This document shows, one piece after another, positions 33,114 to 42,800 of a stretch of 59,798 bases of DNA; position 1 is the stretch's first letter; each line of letters opens with the position of its first letter. The DNA lies in contig JALGVA010000015.1 in assembly GCA_029820295.1 (NCBI GenBank), positions 1 to 59,798 of the forward strand, read 5' to 3'. A program made the position numbers and the translations under genes. The notes under the pieces are model-generated. The model had not been told where the DNA came from. It saw nothing but the letters and a program-made list of their open reading frames with translations, and ran no database searches. Source of the stretch: Candidatus Zipacnadia bacterium. GTDB taxonomy: Bacteria; Armatimonadota; Zipacnadia; Zipacnadales; UBA5352.

Positions 33114-35051
33114 TCAGAGCAGCAGCCAGACGGGGCTGGCCCAGGCCATCTCGCCGTCGGACTGCAGCACGCGCAGGTAGTAGAACACGAAGCGCTCACG
33201 GTCGTCGCAGGGCTCGAGCGCCAGGGGCTCCAGCGGTTCGTCGTCGGTCCACTCGAAGGTGATCTCCGAAGCCTCGGGGCGGAAGCTGTGCACGACCTGA
33301 TTGTTACGGATGACCTCGACCTGCGCCAGCCGCGCCTCGCCGGCAATGAAGCCTTCGATGGTGCGCTCGGCCGCCAGCTCCGGCCGGTCGGCGACGCGGA
33401 GCTCCTCGCCCATGAAGGCGTCGCCCACGCGGCAGAGCACGATCATGCGCGCGCCGGTGGTAGCGTAGGTGTGCCGGTCGTACATCGCCTGGAAGATGGC
33501 CTCACGTGTGAGTTCGGGCGCCCACACGCCCATGAGGCCGTCGCGGTAGCGGAAGGGCTCGGCGCCGGTGGCGACGGGGTCGCCGGGGTGGCCGTCATGG
33601 TCGTCGCCCCCGCCGACGAAGCCCAGCCGCCGCCCCATCGCCAGCGCGCGCTGCACGAACCCCTCGGGGCGCTCGCCGCTGTCGATGGGCACGTCGGCGA
33701 AGCCGCTGCGGGGCAGGCCGGTGGGGCGCATGGGGAAGGGGTTGCCGTCCTGGGCGGAGCGCTCGGAGCAGCCCCAGATGGAGTATATCTCGACCAGGCG
33801 CTCCATCTCGGGGTCGTGGTCGGCGTAGTCGCAGAAGTTGCCGGTGCTCGCGGGGTGATGGGGGATGACGATGGCGCGGTGGTCGCGCAGGGCCGCGAAC
33901 AGCTCCGGCGGCGTCGGATAGTGTTCGTCCCCCGAGCGGTACATGGGCTGATAGTCGGCGTCATAGTAGACGTTGCGGTCGCCGGCGCCGTTGCGGCGCC
34001 ACTTGGCCCACTCGTAGCCGAGCAGCGTGACGAAGCGGCCCGGGTCATTGCCCTCGGCGGTCACGCGCCGGATCTCCGCCCAGTCGTCGTCGGTGGTCTC
34101 GAAGTCGTGATCGTGGTCCGCGACCGCGCCGAAGTCCAGGCGGTTGTCGTCGCGCATGCACGAGTAGTAGTCCTCGACCGAGCCGATGCCGTCCGAGCAG
34201 CGCGTATGGCCGTGGATGACGCCGAAGTAGAGCTGCGACTGGTCGTAGACGGTGATCAGCAGCGGGTTCGAGACGTACTTGATGTCGGAGATCTCATCGA
34301 CGGCGACGATGCGTACCAGGCCGCGGCTGAGCGCGTGGAAGCCCTCGACGGTGATGACCCCACCGGGCCCCGGGAAGTTCACCTTCTCGGGGCCGGTGCA
34401 GATCTCGTCATCGCTGATCTCGATCTTGAGTTCGCCCTGGTAGAGTGAGGCCACATTGCCGAAGACATCCTCGGCTTTGATGGCGATCGCGAAGCGCTTC
34501 CCCGCCGGGACGGTCGCCGGCGCGAGCACGCGCAGGCGGTCCATCATCCCGCCGACCACGTCGAGCGTGGGCGCGCCGGCCGCGCGCACGAACTGCGATG
34601 CGCCCTCGCCCTCGGGCGGCATGGCCACGAAGACGTCGAAGGCCTTCTCGGGCTGCGAGAAGGTCTGCGGCGTGGAGCCATCGCCGCCGCCGGAGGTGTC
34701 ACCGAGGATGACCGTGATCTCGTCCTCCGCCGCCAGCGGTGCGCCGGTCACCAGCATGTCCACCACGATGTCCGCAACGCGCTCGAAGGCCGGCGCGTCC
34801 ACCTGCAGCTCGGCCGCTCCCGAGCAGGACGCGGTCACGTACTCGTTGGCGGCGGGGTCATCGGCCTGCGGGCGCGTCCAGTCGGACTTGTTGTCGCGCC
34901 CGCCACCCAGGCGCAGGCGCACGACGCCGCCCTCGGGCACGCCGAGCCCCGAGAGGGTGACGCGCCAGGTGTCGCGCACCCCGGCCATCGCGGTAGGTGG
35001 CTCGACGTGCGCCTCGGTCAGACAATACGCGGGAGCGGTGGTGTCGGTCAT
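33114..35051 (-). CDS. DUF3604-like PHP-domain protein
   Basis: A 645-aa protein. The N-terminal ~270 residues are beta-rich, immunoglobulin-like ('MAGVRDTWRVTLSGLGVPEG', 'VVRLRLGGGRDNKSDWT'). A PHP-type metal-binding barrel follows: 'YFGVIHGHTRCSDGIGSVED' (from about residue 278), 'DFGAVADHDHDFE', 'VIPHHPASTGNF' and 'FVGGGDDHDGHPGD'. This is the layout of DUF3604 proteins, which are common in glycan-degradation loci but mostly uncharacterised. No signal peptide is visible, although the domains look extracellular; the true start might differ. GGAGG lies 13 bases before the ATG. It is downstream of recD2 on the same strand. Confidence 0.8.
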   Translation of the reverse strand: MTDTTAPAYCLTEAHVEPPTAMAGVRDTWRVTLSGLGVPEGGVVRLRLGGGRDNKSDWTRPQADDPAANEYVTASCSGAAELQVDAPAFERVADIVVDMLVTGAPLAAEDEITVILGDTSGGGDGSTPQTFSQPEKAFDVFVAMPPEGEGASQFVRAAGAPTLDVVGGMMDRLRVLAPATVPAGKRFAIAIKAEDVFGNVASLYQGELKIEISDDEICTGPEKVNFPGPGGVITVEGFHALSRGLVRIVAVDEISDIKYVSNPLLITVYDQSQLYFGVIHGHTRCSDGIGSVEDYYSCMRDDNRLDFGAVADHDHDFETTDDDWAEIRRVTAEGNDPGRFVTLLGYEWAKWRRNGAGDRNVYYDADYQPMYRSGDEHYPTPPELFAALRDHRAIVIPHHPASTGNFCDYADHDPEMERLVEIYSIWGCSERSAQDGNPFPMRPTGLPRSGFADVPIDSGERPEGFVQRALAMGRRLGFVGGGDDHDGHPGDPVATGAEPFRYRDGLMGVWAPELTREAIFQAMYDRHTYATTGARMIVLCRVGDAFMGEELRVADRPELAAERTIEGFIAGEARLAQVEVIRNNQVVHSFRPEASEITFEWTDDEPLEPLALEPCDDRERFVFYYLRVLQSDGEMAWASPVWLLL

Positions 35052-35124
35052 GATTCGTGTAGCACCTCCATGAGCCGGTGGTCCGGGGGAGTCCTTCGCT
35101 GCGCGGCGGTGCGGTCCTTCGCGC

Positions 35125-37350
35125 TCAGACGTCGAGGTGGCCGGCCTCGCCCGCGAGCGCTGCCCGCGCGCGCAGGCGTTCGGCGAGGCGGGTGAAGCGG
35201 CGCTGCTCGTCGGCGTTGCCGGCGGCGCGCATGACGCCCTGGGAGTTGCCGATGATGACCGCGAGGTCCTCAGCGCGCGTGAGGGCGGTGTACAGGAGGT
35301 TGCGCCGCAGCATGATGTAGTGCGTCGAGTGCATGACGATGACCGCGCAGGGGTACTCGCTGCCCTGCGACTTGTGGATGGTCATGGCGTAGGCGAGCTG
35401 GAGCTGGTCGATGTCCTGCGCGTCGTAGCTGACGTCCTGGTCCTCGAAGGCGACGGTCACGTAGCGGTTGGCGGCGTCCACGCGCGTGACCCGGCCGATC
35501 TCGCCGTTGAAGACCTCTTTGTCGTAGTTGTTGACGACCTGCAGCACGCGGTCGCCCTCGCGCAGGATCAGGTCGCCGGAGCGCACCTCGGCGCGCTGCG
35601 GGCCGGGCGGATTGAGCGCCTCCTGCAGGCGGCGGTTCAGCTCCGCGACGCCCAGCGGCCCGCGGTGCATGGGCGTGATCACCTGGACGTTGGGCGGCGC
35701 GATGCCCAGCCGCGGCACCTCGCGCGTGACCGCGCGGATGACCACGTCGGCGCCCGCCTCGGCCTCGCGCACGTGCACGAACAGGCAGTCCTCGTCGCGG
35801 CGGTTGCGCCACGGCACCAGTACGGGCTTCTCGCCGCGGATGAGGCGGTGCGCGTTCTCGACGATCAGTGACTGCGCGGCCTGGCGGAAGACCTCGGTGA
35901 GCGTGAACACCGGGACCGCGTCGGCCGCGCACAGGTCGCGGAAGAAGTTGCCCGGGCCGACACTGGGGAGCTGGTTGGCATCGCCGATGAAGATGATCTG
36001 CGCGTCGTCGGGCAGCGCGCGCAGCAGGTCGCAGGCCAGCGGCACGTCGATCATCGACGACTCGTCGATGACCAGCGTGTCCATCTCCAGCGGCTGCTCC
36101 TGGTTGCGGGTGAAGCTGCCCTTGAACGGGTCCCAGGCGAGCAGGCGGTGGATGGTGGCGGCGTCGGCGCCGGCCAGCTCGGCCATGCGCTTGGCGGCGC
36201 GCCCGGTGGGCGCGGCCAGAGCGACGTCACGCCCGAGCGCCTTGCAGGCGGCGACGATCACGCGCACGATGGTGGTCTTGCCGGTGCCCGGGCCACCGGT
36301 GATGACGGTGATGCGCTCGGAGAGTGCACCGCAGACCGCATCGGCCTGCTGCGGCGACAGCACTACGCCCGCCAGCTCCCCGCGGCGCAGCAGCCAGCCA
36401 CGCGTCTGCTCGGGTGATGGCGCGCCCGGTAGCGGTTCGGAGGCCAGGGCCAGCAGGCGCAGCGCCACCTCGCGCTCGGCCCGCAGCAGCGACGGCAGAT
36501 AGGCCGCGCGGCCCCAGGACGCGTCCTCGAGCGCCACCTCGTCCGCCTCGGCGAGCTGCGCCAGCGCCTGCTCGAGCAGCGGGCGCTCGACCGCCATCAG
36601 CCGCTCGCCCTCCTCGAGCAGCGTGGTCTCGGGCAGGAACAGGTGGCCCTCCCCGGTGGCCTGGTCGAGGCAGTAGAGCAGGCCGGCCTGCAGGCGCGAG
36701 GGGTCGGTGGGGCTGATGCCGACCGAGCGGGCGATGCGGTCGGCGGTGAGAAAGCCGACGCCGCGGATGCGCCGCGCCAGCACGTAGGGATCCTTCTCGA
36801 GCACCTCGATGGTGCGGTCGGCGAAGGTGGAGGCGATCTTCGCGGCCAGCGCGCCGCGGATGTCGTGCTCGTGCAGGAAGAGCATGATCTCGCGGGTGCG
36901 CGTCTGGCGCCGCCACGCCCTGATGAGCGCCTCCGCGCGCTTGGCGCCGATGCCCTCGACCTCGCGCACGCGCTCGGGGCGCTCGTCGAGGACTGCGATG
37001 GTCTCCTCGCCGAAGTGCTCGACCAGCCGCCGCGCCAGGCCCTCGCCGATGCCCTCGACCTGGCCGGAGGAGAGGTAGCTGATCATCGCCTCGGTGCCGG
37101 AGGGGCGCACGGGCTGGTAGCTCTCGAAGCGGAACTGCCGGCCGTAGCGCGAGTCATCGACCCAGCGGCCGTACACGCGCAGGTTCTCGCCGGTCTTGGC
37201 CGCGGTGACGTTGCCGACGGCGGTGATGCGGCGCGCGCCACAGCGCAGGTGCATCACGGTGTAGCCGCTGTCGGGCGCGTGGAAGATCACGCGCTCCACG
37301 CAGCCTTCGAGGCACTCGAGGTCGCCGCCGGGGGGATCGTCTCTGGCCAT
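35125..37350 (-). CDS. recD2: RecD2-type helicase (exodeoxyribonuclease V alpha-like)
   Basis: A 741-aa superfamily 1B 5'-3' DNA helicase of the RecD2 type, the form found in species without RecBC. An N-terminal OB-like domain ('CVERVIFHAPDSGYTVMHLR') and helix-hairpin-helix repeats ('VEGIGEGLARRLVEHFG', 'VEGIGAKRAEALIRAW') come first. They are followed by Walker A 'TGGPGTGKTTIVRV' (about 350), Walker B 'LVIDESSMIDV' (about 427), 'FIGDANQLPSVGPG', and the C-terminal 'AYAMTIHKSQGSEYPCAVIV' (about 655). All helicase motifs appear intact. The ATG at 37350 is the family-like start but has no clear ribosome site; a TTG at 37395 is possible. It is flanked by carbohydrate genes. Confidence 0.95.
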   Translation of the reverse strand: MARDDPPGGDLECLEGCVERVIFHAPDSGYTVMHLRCGARRITAVGNVTAAKTGENLRVYGRWVDDSRYGRQFRFESYQPVRPSGTEAMISYLSSGQVEGIGEGLARRLVEHFGEETIAVLDERPERVREVEGIGAKRAEALIRAWRRQTRTREIMLFLHEHDIRGALAAKIASTFADRTIEVLEKDPYVLARRIRGVGFLTADRIARSVGISPTDPSRLQAGLLYCLDQATGEGHLFLPETTLLEEGERLMAVERPLLEQALAQLAEADEVALEDASWGRAAYLPSLLRAEREVALRLLALASEPLPGAPSPEQTRGWLLRRGELAGVVLSPQQADAVCGALSERITVITGGPGTGKTTIVRVIVAACKALGRDVALAAPTGRAAKRMAELAGADAATIHRLLAWDPFKGSFTRNQEQPLEMDTLVIDESSMIDVPLACDLLRALPDDAQIIFIGDANQLPSVGPGNFFRDLCAADAVPVFTLTEVFRQAAQSLIVENAHRLIRGEKPVLVPWRNRRDEDCLFVHVREAEAGADVVIRAVTREVPRLGIAPPNVQVITPMHRGPLGVAELNRRLQEALNPPGPQRAEVRSGDLILREGDRVLQVVNNYDKEVFNGEIGRVTRVDAANRYVTVAFEDQDVSYDAQDIDQLQLAYAMTIHKSQGSEYPCAVIVMHSTHYIMLRRNLLYTALTRAEDLAVIIGNSQGVMRAAGNADEQRRFTRLAERLRARAALAGEAGHLDV

Positions 37351-37401
37351 GGCGGCATCAGGTTCGAGCAAGGCCACGCTCGCACCTGCCCGCAACCAGG
37401 C

Positions 37402-38218
37402 TCAGGGCTGCGCGATGGCGGCGTCCATGCGCGCGTACCAGGCGCGCCCGGCCACATCGTGCCGGGCGAGATGCAGCGACCCGTCGGGGCCCACGTCGAG
37501 GACGGGCGGGTAGCTGCAGGTCGGGCGTTGCAGCTCGTGCGCGCGCCACACGCCCGCCTGGTGGGTGACCGGCCCGATAGCGTCGTGGCCCTCGTGCAGC
37601 TCCACGCGGTAGGTGAGCCTGATGCGGCGGCCCGCAGCGGCGATGTCGCCCAGCCACGAGCACTCGCCCGGCACCACGACCTGCGGTGCGCGCCAGGTCT
37701 CCCCGTCGTCGAGGCTGGTGGCATCGTAGCAGGTCCACTCGATGCCGTGCTCGCCCGACCACGCCACATGCAGGACGCCCTCCGTGGTCTGCACCAGCGT
37801 CAGGAACAGCTCCGGATCGTCGCAGGTGAACGGGTGGCCGATGCACACGCTCGCCGGCTCCGGGTTTGCCGCCGTCAGGTCGAGGTGCGCCCACGCCGCG
37901 GCCTCGTGCATCGCCACCGGCCGCCACAGCCGCATCTCGCGGTCGAGCATCACGGAGCACCAACGGTGGTTGAGGCCCTCGACGATCACCGGCAGGATGG
38001 CCGGCAGGCTCTCTTCAGCGGTGACCGTCCCCGCGCGCGACCTGAAAGCCCGCCTCGCGTGCATCTCGCGCAGGAACTGCTTGAACCAGGTCTCGTAGTG
38101 CTCCTGGGGGGGGAAAGTCGAGGAAGAGCACGGCGGGCCGGGCCGGCGCCTCGTCCTGCGCGGGCGCGATCGCGGCCGCGCCGAGCAGCGCGGCGATAAC
38201 GAGCGCGCGTCCGGTCAT
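37402..38218 (-). pseudogene. Secreted sialidase-like (BNR/Asp-box) protein with frameshift
   Basis: The gene starts at 38218 with GGAGGT upstream and a signal peptide ('ALVIAALLGAAAIAPAQ'). The frame breaks at a run of eight G (38106-38113, C on the coding strand): with one base fewer, the sequence continues 'FPPQEHYETWFKQFLREMHA' into the long frame that ends at 37402. The rest contains an Asp-box 'SLDDGETWRAP' and beta-propeller strands ('VVPGECSWLGDIAAAG', 'PPVLDVGPDGSLHLARHDVA') of the sialidase/BNR type. Read through, the product is about 271 aa. Either slippage in the run switches the gene off, or the extra base is a sequencing error. The 3' end is 51 bases from the recD2 start. Confidence 0.65.
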
Positions 38219-38348
38219 CGAGGTGACCTCCGGGTGCGGTCATCACATGGGACCGACGGGCGTGCCGGGTTCTTCACCGCGGGAGTGCGCATTCCCTGTC
38301 GCACAGGTCCGGCCATCCGCCCGGCGAACGCTGCGGCGGTGATCGCCC

Positions 38349-38740
38349 ATGAGTCAGTCGGCGCTGATCTCGGACCCGAACGCGTGCGACCTCGTCGAGC
38401 CCGAGCATCTCGGGGCGAGAGACGCCGCGCGCGGCGCTTGCGTTCGGCTTTGCGGACGTAGTCGAGGTGCTCTGGCGCGAGGCCGACCCGACCGACAGGC
38501 GCATCGAGATCGCGCAGCGCCGGACCGCGCGCTTCCCGGGGGCCGGCGGCGGGGCTGGCGTGGGTGTGGCTGGAGGCGACGGCGAGCACCGAGGCGGCGG
38601 GCAACGCGCGGCGCCCGGGGCACATCGATGACCTGGAGGCGCTCCAGCGCGACGCGGGGGGCTGGCGGCGGGTGGTGCCGCTGCTCAGCGCGGCAGGCAT
38701 GAGCCGCGACCCGGCGCCCAGCCCCGCGACGAACGGGTGA
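38349..38740 (+). pseudogene. Small gene of unknown function broken by two homopolymer frameshifts
   Basis: Three consecutive frames on the plus strand are coding-like: 'SALISDPNACDLVEPEHLG' up to about 38410, 'RAALAFGFADVVEVLWREAD' to about 38540, and 'LAWVWLEATASTEAAGNARR' to the TGA at 38738-38740. Removing one G from GGGG (38412-38415) and one from GGGGG (38538-38542) joins them into one ~129-aa product; the total length is exactly two bases over a multiple of three. I recognise no family. The N-terminal part is the least certain, and no clear ribosome site precedes ATG 38349. Confidence 0.5.
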
Positions 38741-38747
38741 ACGCTCC

Positions 38748-39797
38748 TTAGATGGTCGAGATCAGGGCGGCCAGGCGGGCCTCCCAGATCACGCGGTCGA
38801 GTTCGCTGCGCATCCCGGCCAGGCGCGCGGTCATCTGGCGCCACGCGTCGGGGGGCAGCGGCTCGCCGGCCTCTATCTGGTCGGCGAAGCCCGACAGCTC
38901 CGTGCGGTAGGCGGCGATGCGCCGGGTCAGCTCCTCGGACGCGCCCTGCTGCTCATCATGGGCCAGCGCGCCCTCGATGCCGGCCAGCAGCTCCGCGCTG
39001 TGGTCGAGGCTGCGCCGCGCCAGGGCCCGGTAGGCGGCGTCCACCAGCGCGGGCGGGCCCTCAAAGACGATGGGGCCCGTGCGCCCGCCCTTGCGGTACT
39101 CGGCCTCCAGTTCACCCAGGCGCATGGCGTCGGGCGAGAGCACGGCGTGGCCGAAGCGCGCGGGGTCGTGGAAGTTGGCTGCGGTCTGCGACCAGTTGCT
39201 CCACTGGCGGTCGGCGCCCAGGTAGCGGTCGCGGCAGACGTTGACGCCCACCACCTGCCCGGCCTCGGGCGCCCACCCCATGTCCGCCCAGGGGATGGCG
39301 ACCTCCAGCGTCCATGCGTCCTCTCCCACGCTGGTCGCCGCCTGCACATCCGCGCTCCAGCTCGGGTCCGTGCGCACCGAGTCATAGATGCTGGCGGCGG
39401 CGTTGATGCCGAACTGGTAGTACAGCCCCTGGTCGTGGTCGGGGTCAACGAAGATCTCGATGGTCTCGCCGTGGAAGACTTCGCGCGCGTCGCGCGCGTG
39501 GCCGACCTGGGTGAGCTTGTCGAGGCGCGGCTCGGTGCACACCACGCCGAAATAAAGGTGCCCGTCGTCCCAGGTCATGCGCAGCGCCGTCTGCGGCTCT
39601 ATCAGCTCGGGCTTGTTGTAGAACGTGAAGTCGCCCGACAGCGGCGCCCGCCGCCAGGCCGCCTCATCGAGCACGCCGTCGATGGTGATGGCGCCCCCGG
39701 CGCGCGGGCACGGGTAGACCTTGATGTCGTACTGGTCGCCGGCGTGGCAGGCCGTCACCAGGGCGAGCGCGATGAGCCCAACTGTCATGGCGCGCAT
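38748..39797 (-). CDS. Secreted/lipoprotein CBM9-like carbohydrate-binding protein
   Basis: A 349-aa protein starting at ATG 39797 with GGGAGGG upstream. The leader 'MTVGLIALALVTAC' ends in a possible lipobox (VTAC), so it may be lipid-anchored. The core is a CBM9/DOMON-like beta-sandwich: 'GAITIDGVLDEAAWRRAPLS', 'ALRMTWDDGHLYFGVVC', 'ETIEIFVDPDHDQGLYYQFG', 'AWTLEVAIPWADMGW'. A helical C-terminal region (about 245-349) probably forms a coiled coil or helical bundle. CBM9-like domains bind sugar chain ends; they also occur in the proteins at 44707 and 54759. It follows the GH42-like gene by 37 bases in the same operon. Confidence 0.83.
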   Translation of the reverse strand: MRAMTVGLIALALVTACHAGDQYDIKVYPCPRAGGAITIDGVLDEAAWRRAPLSGDFTFYNKPELIEPQTALRMTWDDGHLYFGVVCTEPRLDKLTQVGHARDAREVFHGETIEIFVDPDHDQGLYYQFGINAAASIYDSVRTDPSWSADVQAATSVGEDAWTLEVAIPWADMGWAPEAGQVVGVNVCRDRYLGADRQWSNWSQTAANFHDPARFGHAVLSPDAMRLGELEAEYRKGGRTGPIVFEGPPALVDAAYRALARRSLDHSAELLAGIEGALAHDEQQGASEELTRRIAAYRTELSGFADQIEAGEPLPPDAWRQMTARLAGMRSELDRVIWEARLAALISTI

Positions 39798-39834
39798 GAT
39801 CATCCCTCCCGGAGGTCGCGGTGACCTTCCGGCG

Positions 39835-42800
39835 TCACTGCACGTTGACCGTCGTCGAGGTGTCGCCACGCGAGAACAGCTCGCGGGCGGTGATGGTGTA
39901 CTCACCGGCAGGATCGTTGTATGCCAGCGGGACGGCGAACTCGACCGGCTCGGCGCCGGCGATGACCACCTGGTCGAGCCAGTCGAGCGGCGCGTCGCCC
40001 GCCCGCGCCGTGACCTTGAAGGCATGCAGACCCTCAGCTCCGGCCACCGAGATCGACGCGGTGGCCACCGTGCCGCGCGCGGGCGAGGCCGGCTCGACGC
40101 GCAGGTCCGGCGTGGCGACCGGCAGGCCGGTCAGGGCGAAGAAGCCCGCGCGGCACGGGACGACCTCCGCCTGGAAGCGGGCGGTCTCACCCAGGTGCTC
40201 GCCGGTGCGCAGGTCGTAGACGTGGCGCGCCGCGGGCAGCACCACGGTCGCGGTCTCGCGGCTGCCCGACTGGCGGAAGAGCGAGACGATCTGGATGTCG
40301 CCGTCCTGCCAACGCGTGACCTCGATGTTGCGCAGGCGGTCGCCGTCCGCAGTGCGCAGGCGCATGGCGGGCGGGTGCTCGCCCGCGCGCCCGATCAGGT
40401 CGAGCATCAGGTCGGCGACCGCGGCGGGGGTGTCCGCGACGCCCAGTGGCGGCAGGCTGGCGGCGGTGAAGTTCAGCAGCACCGCCGCGCCGTCGCCGAA
40501 GCGGTTGGTGATGATGAGCGGGACGCCGTCGGCCTCACCGCGCGCGACACCGGTGGTGACCGTCACGGTCGGATCGACGGCCAGGCTCTCAAGCGTCATC
40601 CCATCGGCGGGCTCAGCCGGCCCGACTGCCGCAGCCGCGCGACCGGAGGTGCTGATGCCGAAGACCTCGTCGAGCAGGCCCTGCGCCAGGGGCTTGCAGT
40701 GGCCGTCGTAGATGGCCGGGCGCACGTCGGCGATGACCACGCCGCCGCCGGCCACGAAGTCGCGGATCACCTGCGCCTCCTCGGGCCCCAGCGCCTCGAT
40801 GCGCGGCAGGATGAGCAGGCGGTAGCGGTCGGCCTCGAACTCGCCCAGGCGCATCATGCGGTCGGTGACGTAGCGGAACTGGTAGCCCAGGTCGCGCACG
40901 ATGTTGTGGAAGGCCACGTGCGCCGATTCGTAGCTGCCATAGCCGGGACCGTCCTCGACCTCGCAGGCGAAGGTGGACGGGTAGGAGTAGAGCATCGCGA
41001 TGCCGTCGTCGAGCATTTCGGAGTGCAGCAGCAGGTCGCCCAGGCCGTCGCGCACGAACTGCGTGTCCTCGAGGATCTCCGCGACGGCGGGGAAGGGCCG
41101 CAGGTCGGGCGCCAGCCAGCCGTGGAAGCGGCCGATGCAGTCCCAGCGCCACCACCACACCGCGTCGCAGCCGCGCGTGACCATGCGCCAGTACTTGGCC
41201 AGCAGCGAATCGGCGTCCTTAGTGTAGCCCATCCAGTTCGAGCGCGGGAAGTCGCGCGGCGCGATGGAGCGGATGACCTCGTCGGCCACTCCCGGATAGG
41301 GCGACCAGAAGCCGTTGCTGCGGATGATCAGGTCGAGGTCGTCGCCCGCCGAGAACCGCCCGGCGCCCTCGAAGCCGGTCCGCGCCAGCGGATCGATGGC
41401 TGAGTAGGCCTCAGCGTAGGCCCGGCAGAACTGCACGAAGTTCCAGGACTGGAAGGCCTGGCGGTCGAACCAGCGTGGATAGTTGCCCTCGGCCAGCGAG
41501 TTGGCCTCCTCGTTGTCGCCCTCCCTGGACAGCCCCACCTGCGCCCAGTCGGTGAAGTCCGTACCCCACGAGGCGTTGAGCGCGTCCAGGTCGCCATAGA
41601 CCTCCTGCAGGTAGCCACGATAGGCCTCCGCGCAGTAAGGCGACAGGCACGAGCCGGTGGTGGTCACCTCATCGCCCAGCGACCAGACGAAGACGCCGTG
41701 CTGGCGCGCGGGGATGTAATCCTCAGCCTTGGCCTGCACGTGCGCCTGCACGGCCGCCTCATCGTTCCAGCAGAACGGCTCCATGATGCCGTCCTCGGTC
41801 TTGGGCGTCATGATGCGCGTGGTGTAGGGCACCCACGCAATGTCGAAGGCCGACAGCATCAGCGGCGGGTTGCCGCTCTTGAGCTGCAGGGTGACCGAGT
41901 GCTCGGCCAGGCTCTGCTCGGCGTAGGGCGCGAGCGTGCCGGAGGGCGTGTCCCAGATCAGGAAGTTGAAGCGGCCCCGGTGGCGCTGGGTGACGCGGCA
42001 GTAGGCGTAGGCGGAGTCGATGACGCTGGCGGGTTCGTCGCCGGGCGGGTTGCGGAACAGCGCCGCGTCCACACGCACCAGCATGGGCATCCACGGTTCG
42101 ATGCCGAACTGGAAGCGCGTCTCACCGGCGGCGGCGGGTGTGGTCTGCTGCGCCAGCAGCCGCCCGCGGCGGTCGAAGAGTCCCACGCGCAGGCGGTCGT
42201 CGGGGCCCGGCGCGCCCTCGACGATGGCGCGCCCGCTGATGCGGTCGCCGACCTCGCCCCAGTCGCTGTCGAGCAGCACGCCGCCCACGCGCGGGTCGCT
42301 GGTGACCGTGAAGGGCGTGCTGGTCCACGTCTCGACGCCGGCGTCGCTCACGATCCAGGCATCGGCGTGATAGTCGCCCGCGGGCAGCGAACCGACCTGC
42401 CAGGTAAACGCGCGCGGCTGCAGCGGCCGCTCCTGCAGGTCAATACTCGGGCCTCCGGCCCGACGCACGCGCAGGCGGGCGCGGGGGTTGTCGCCCACGA
42501 TCGTGCCGGCATGGTCGAGCGTGATGTTCTTGGTCACGTTCCAGTCGAAATGGGCCGGGCCGACGTCCAGCGTCATGGTGGCCTGGGGCTCATGGCCCGC
42601 CGCCCACAGCACCGCGCGGCCGAGCTGCTCGGCCCAGTAGTCGTAGTCGACCTCCCAGCCCTCGTAATAGTCGATTTCAGGGCGCCAGGGCATGCGCACC
42701 GCGCGGCCCTGGCCGACCGTCCACGCCTCGCCGACCGGGCCGCGTGCGAGGATCGGCGGCAGGTCGGCGATCTGGTTGGCGTCCTTGAGGACGCGGTCAT

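Noticed and set aside
30225-34448. Very long plus-strand open frame of 1407 codons
   Set aside because: It lies opposite to the PcRGLX-like and DUF3604 genes, which have recognisable domains, ribosome sites and signal peptide. High GC removes stop codons from the antisense frame; the product is low-complexity.
35125-37350. recD2 as part of a RecBCD-like defence system
   Set aside because: The protein has the N-terminal helix-hairpin-helix layout of stand-alone RecD2, and no recB or recC is nearby.
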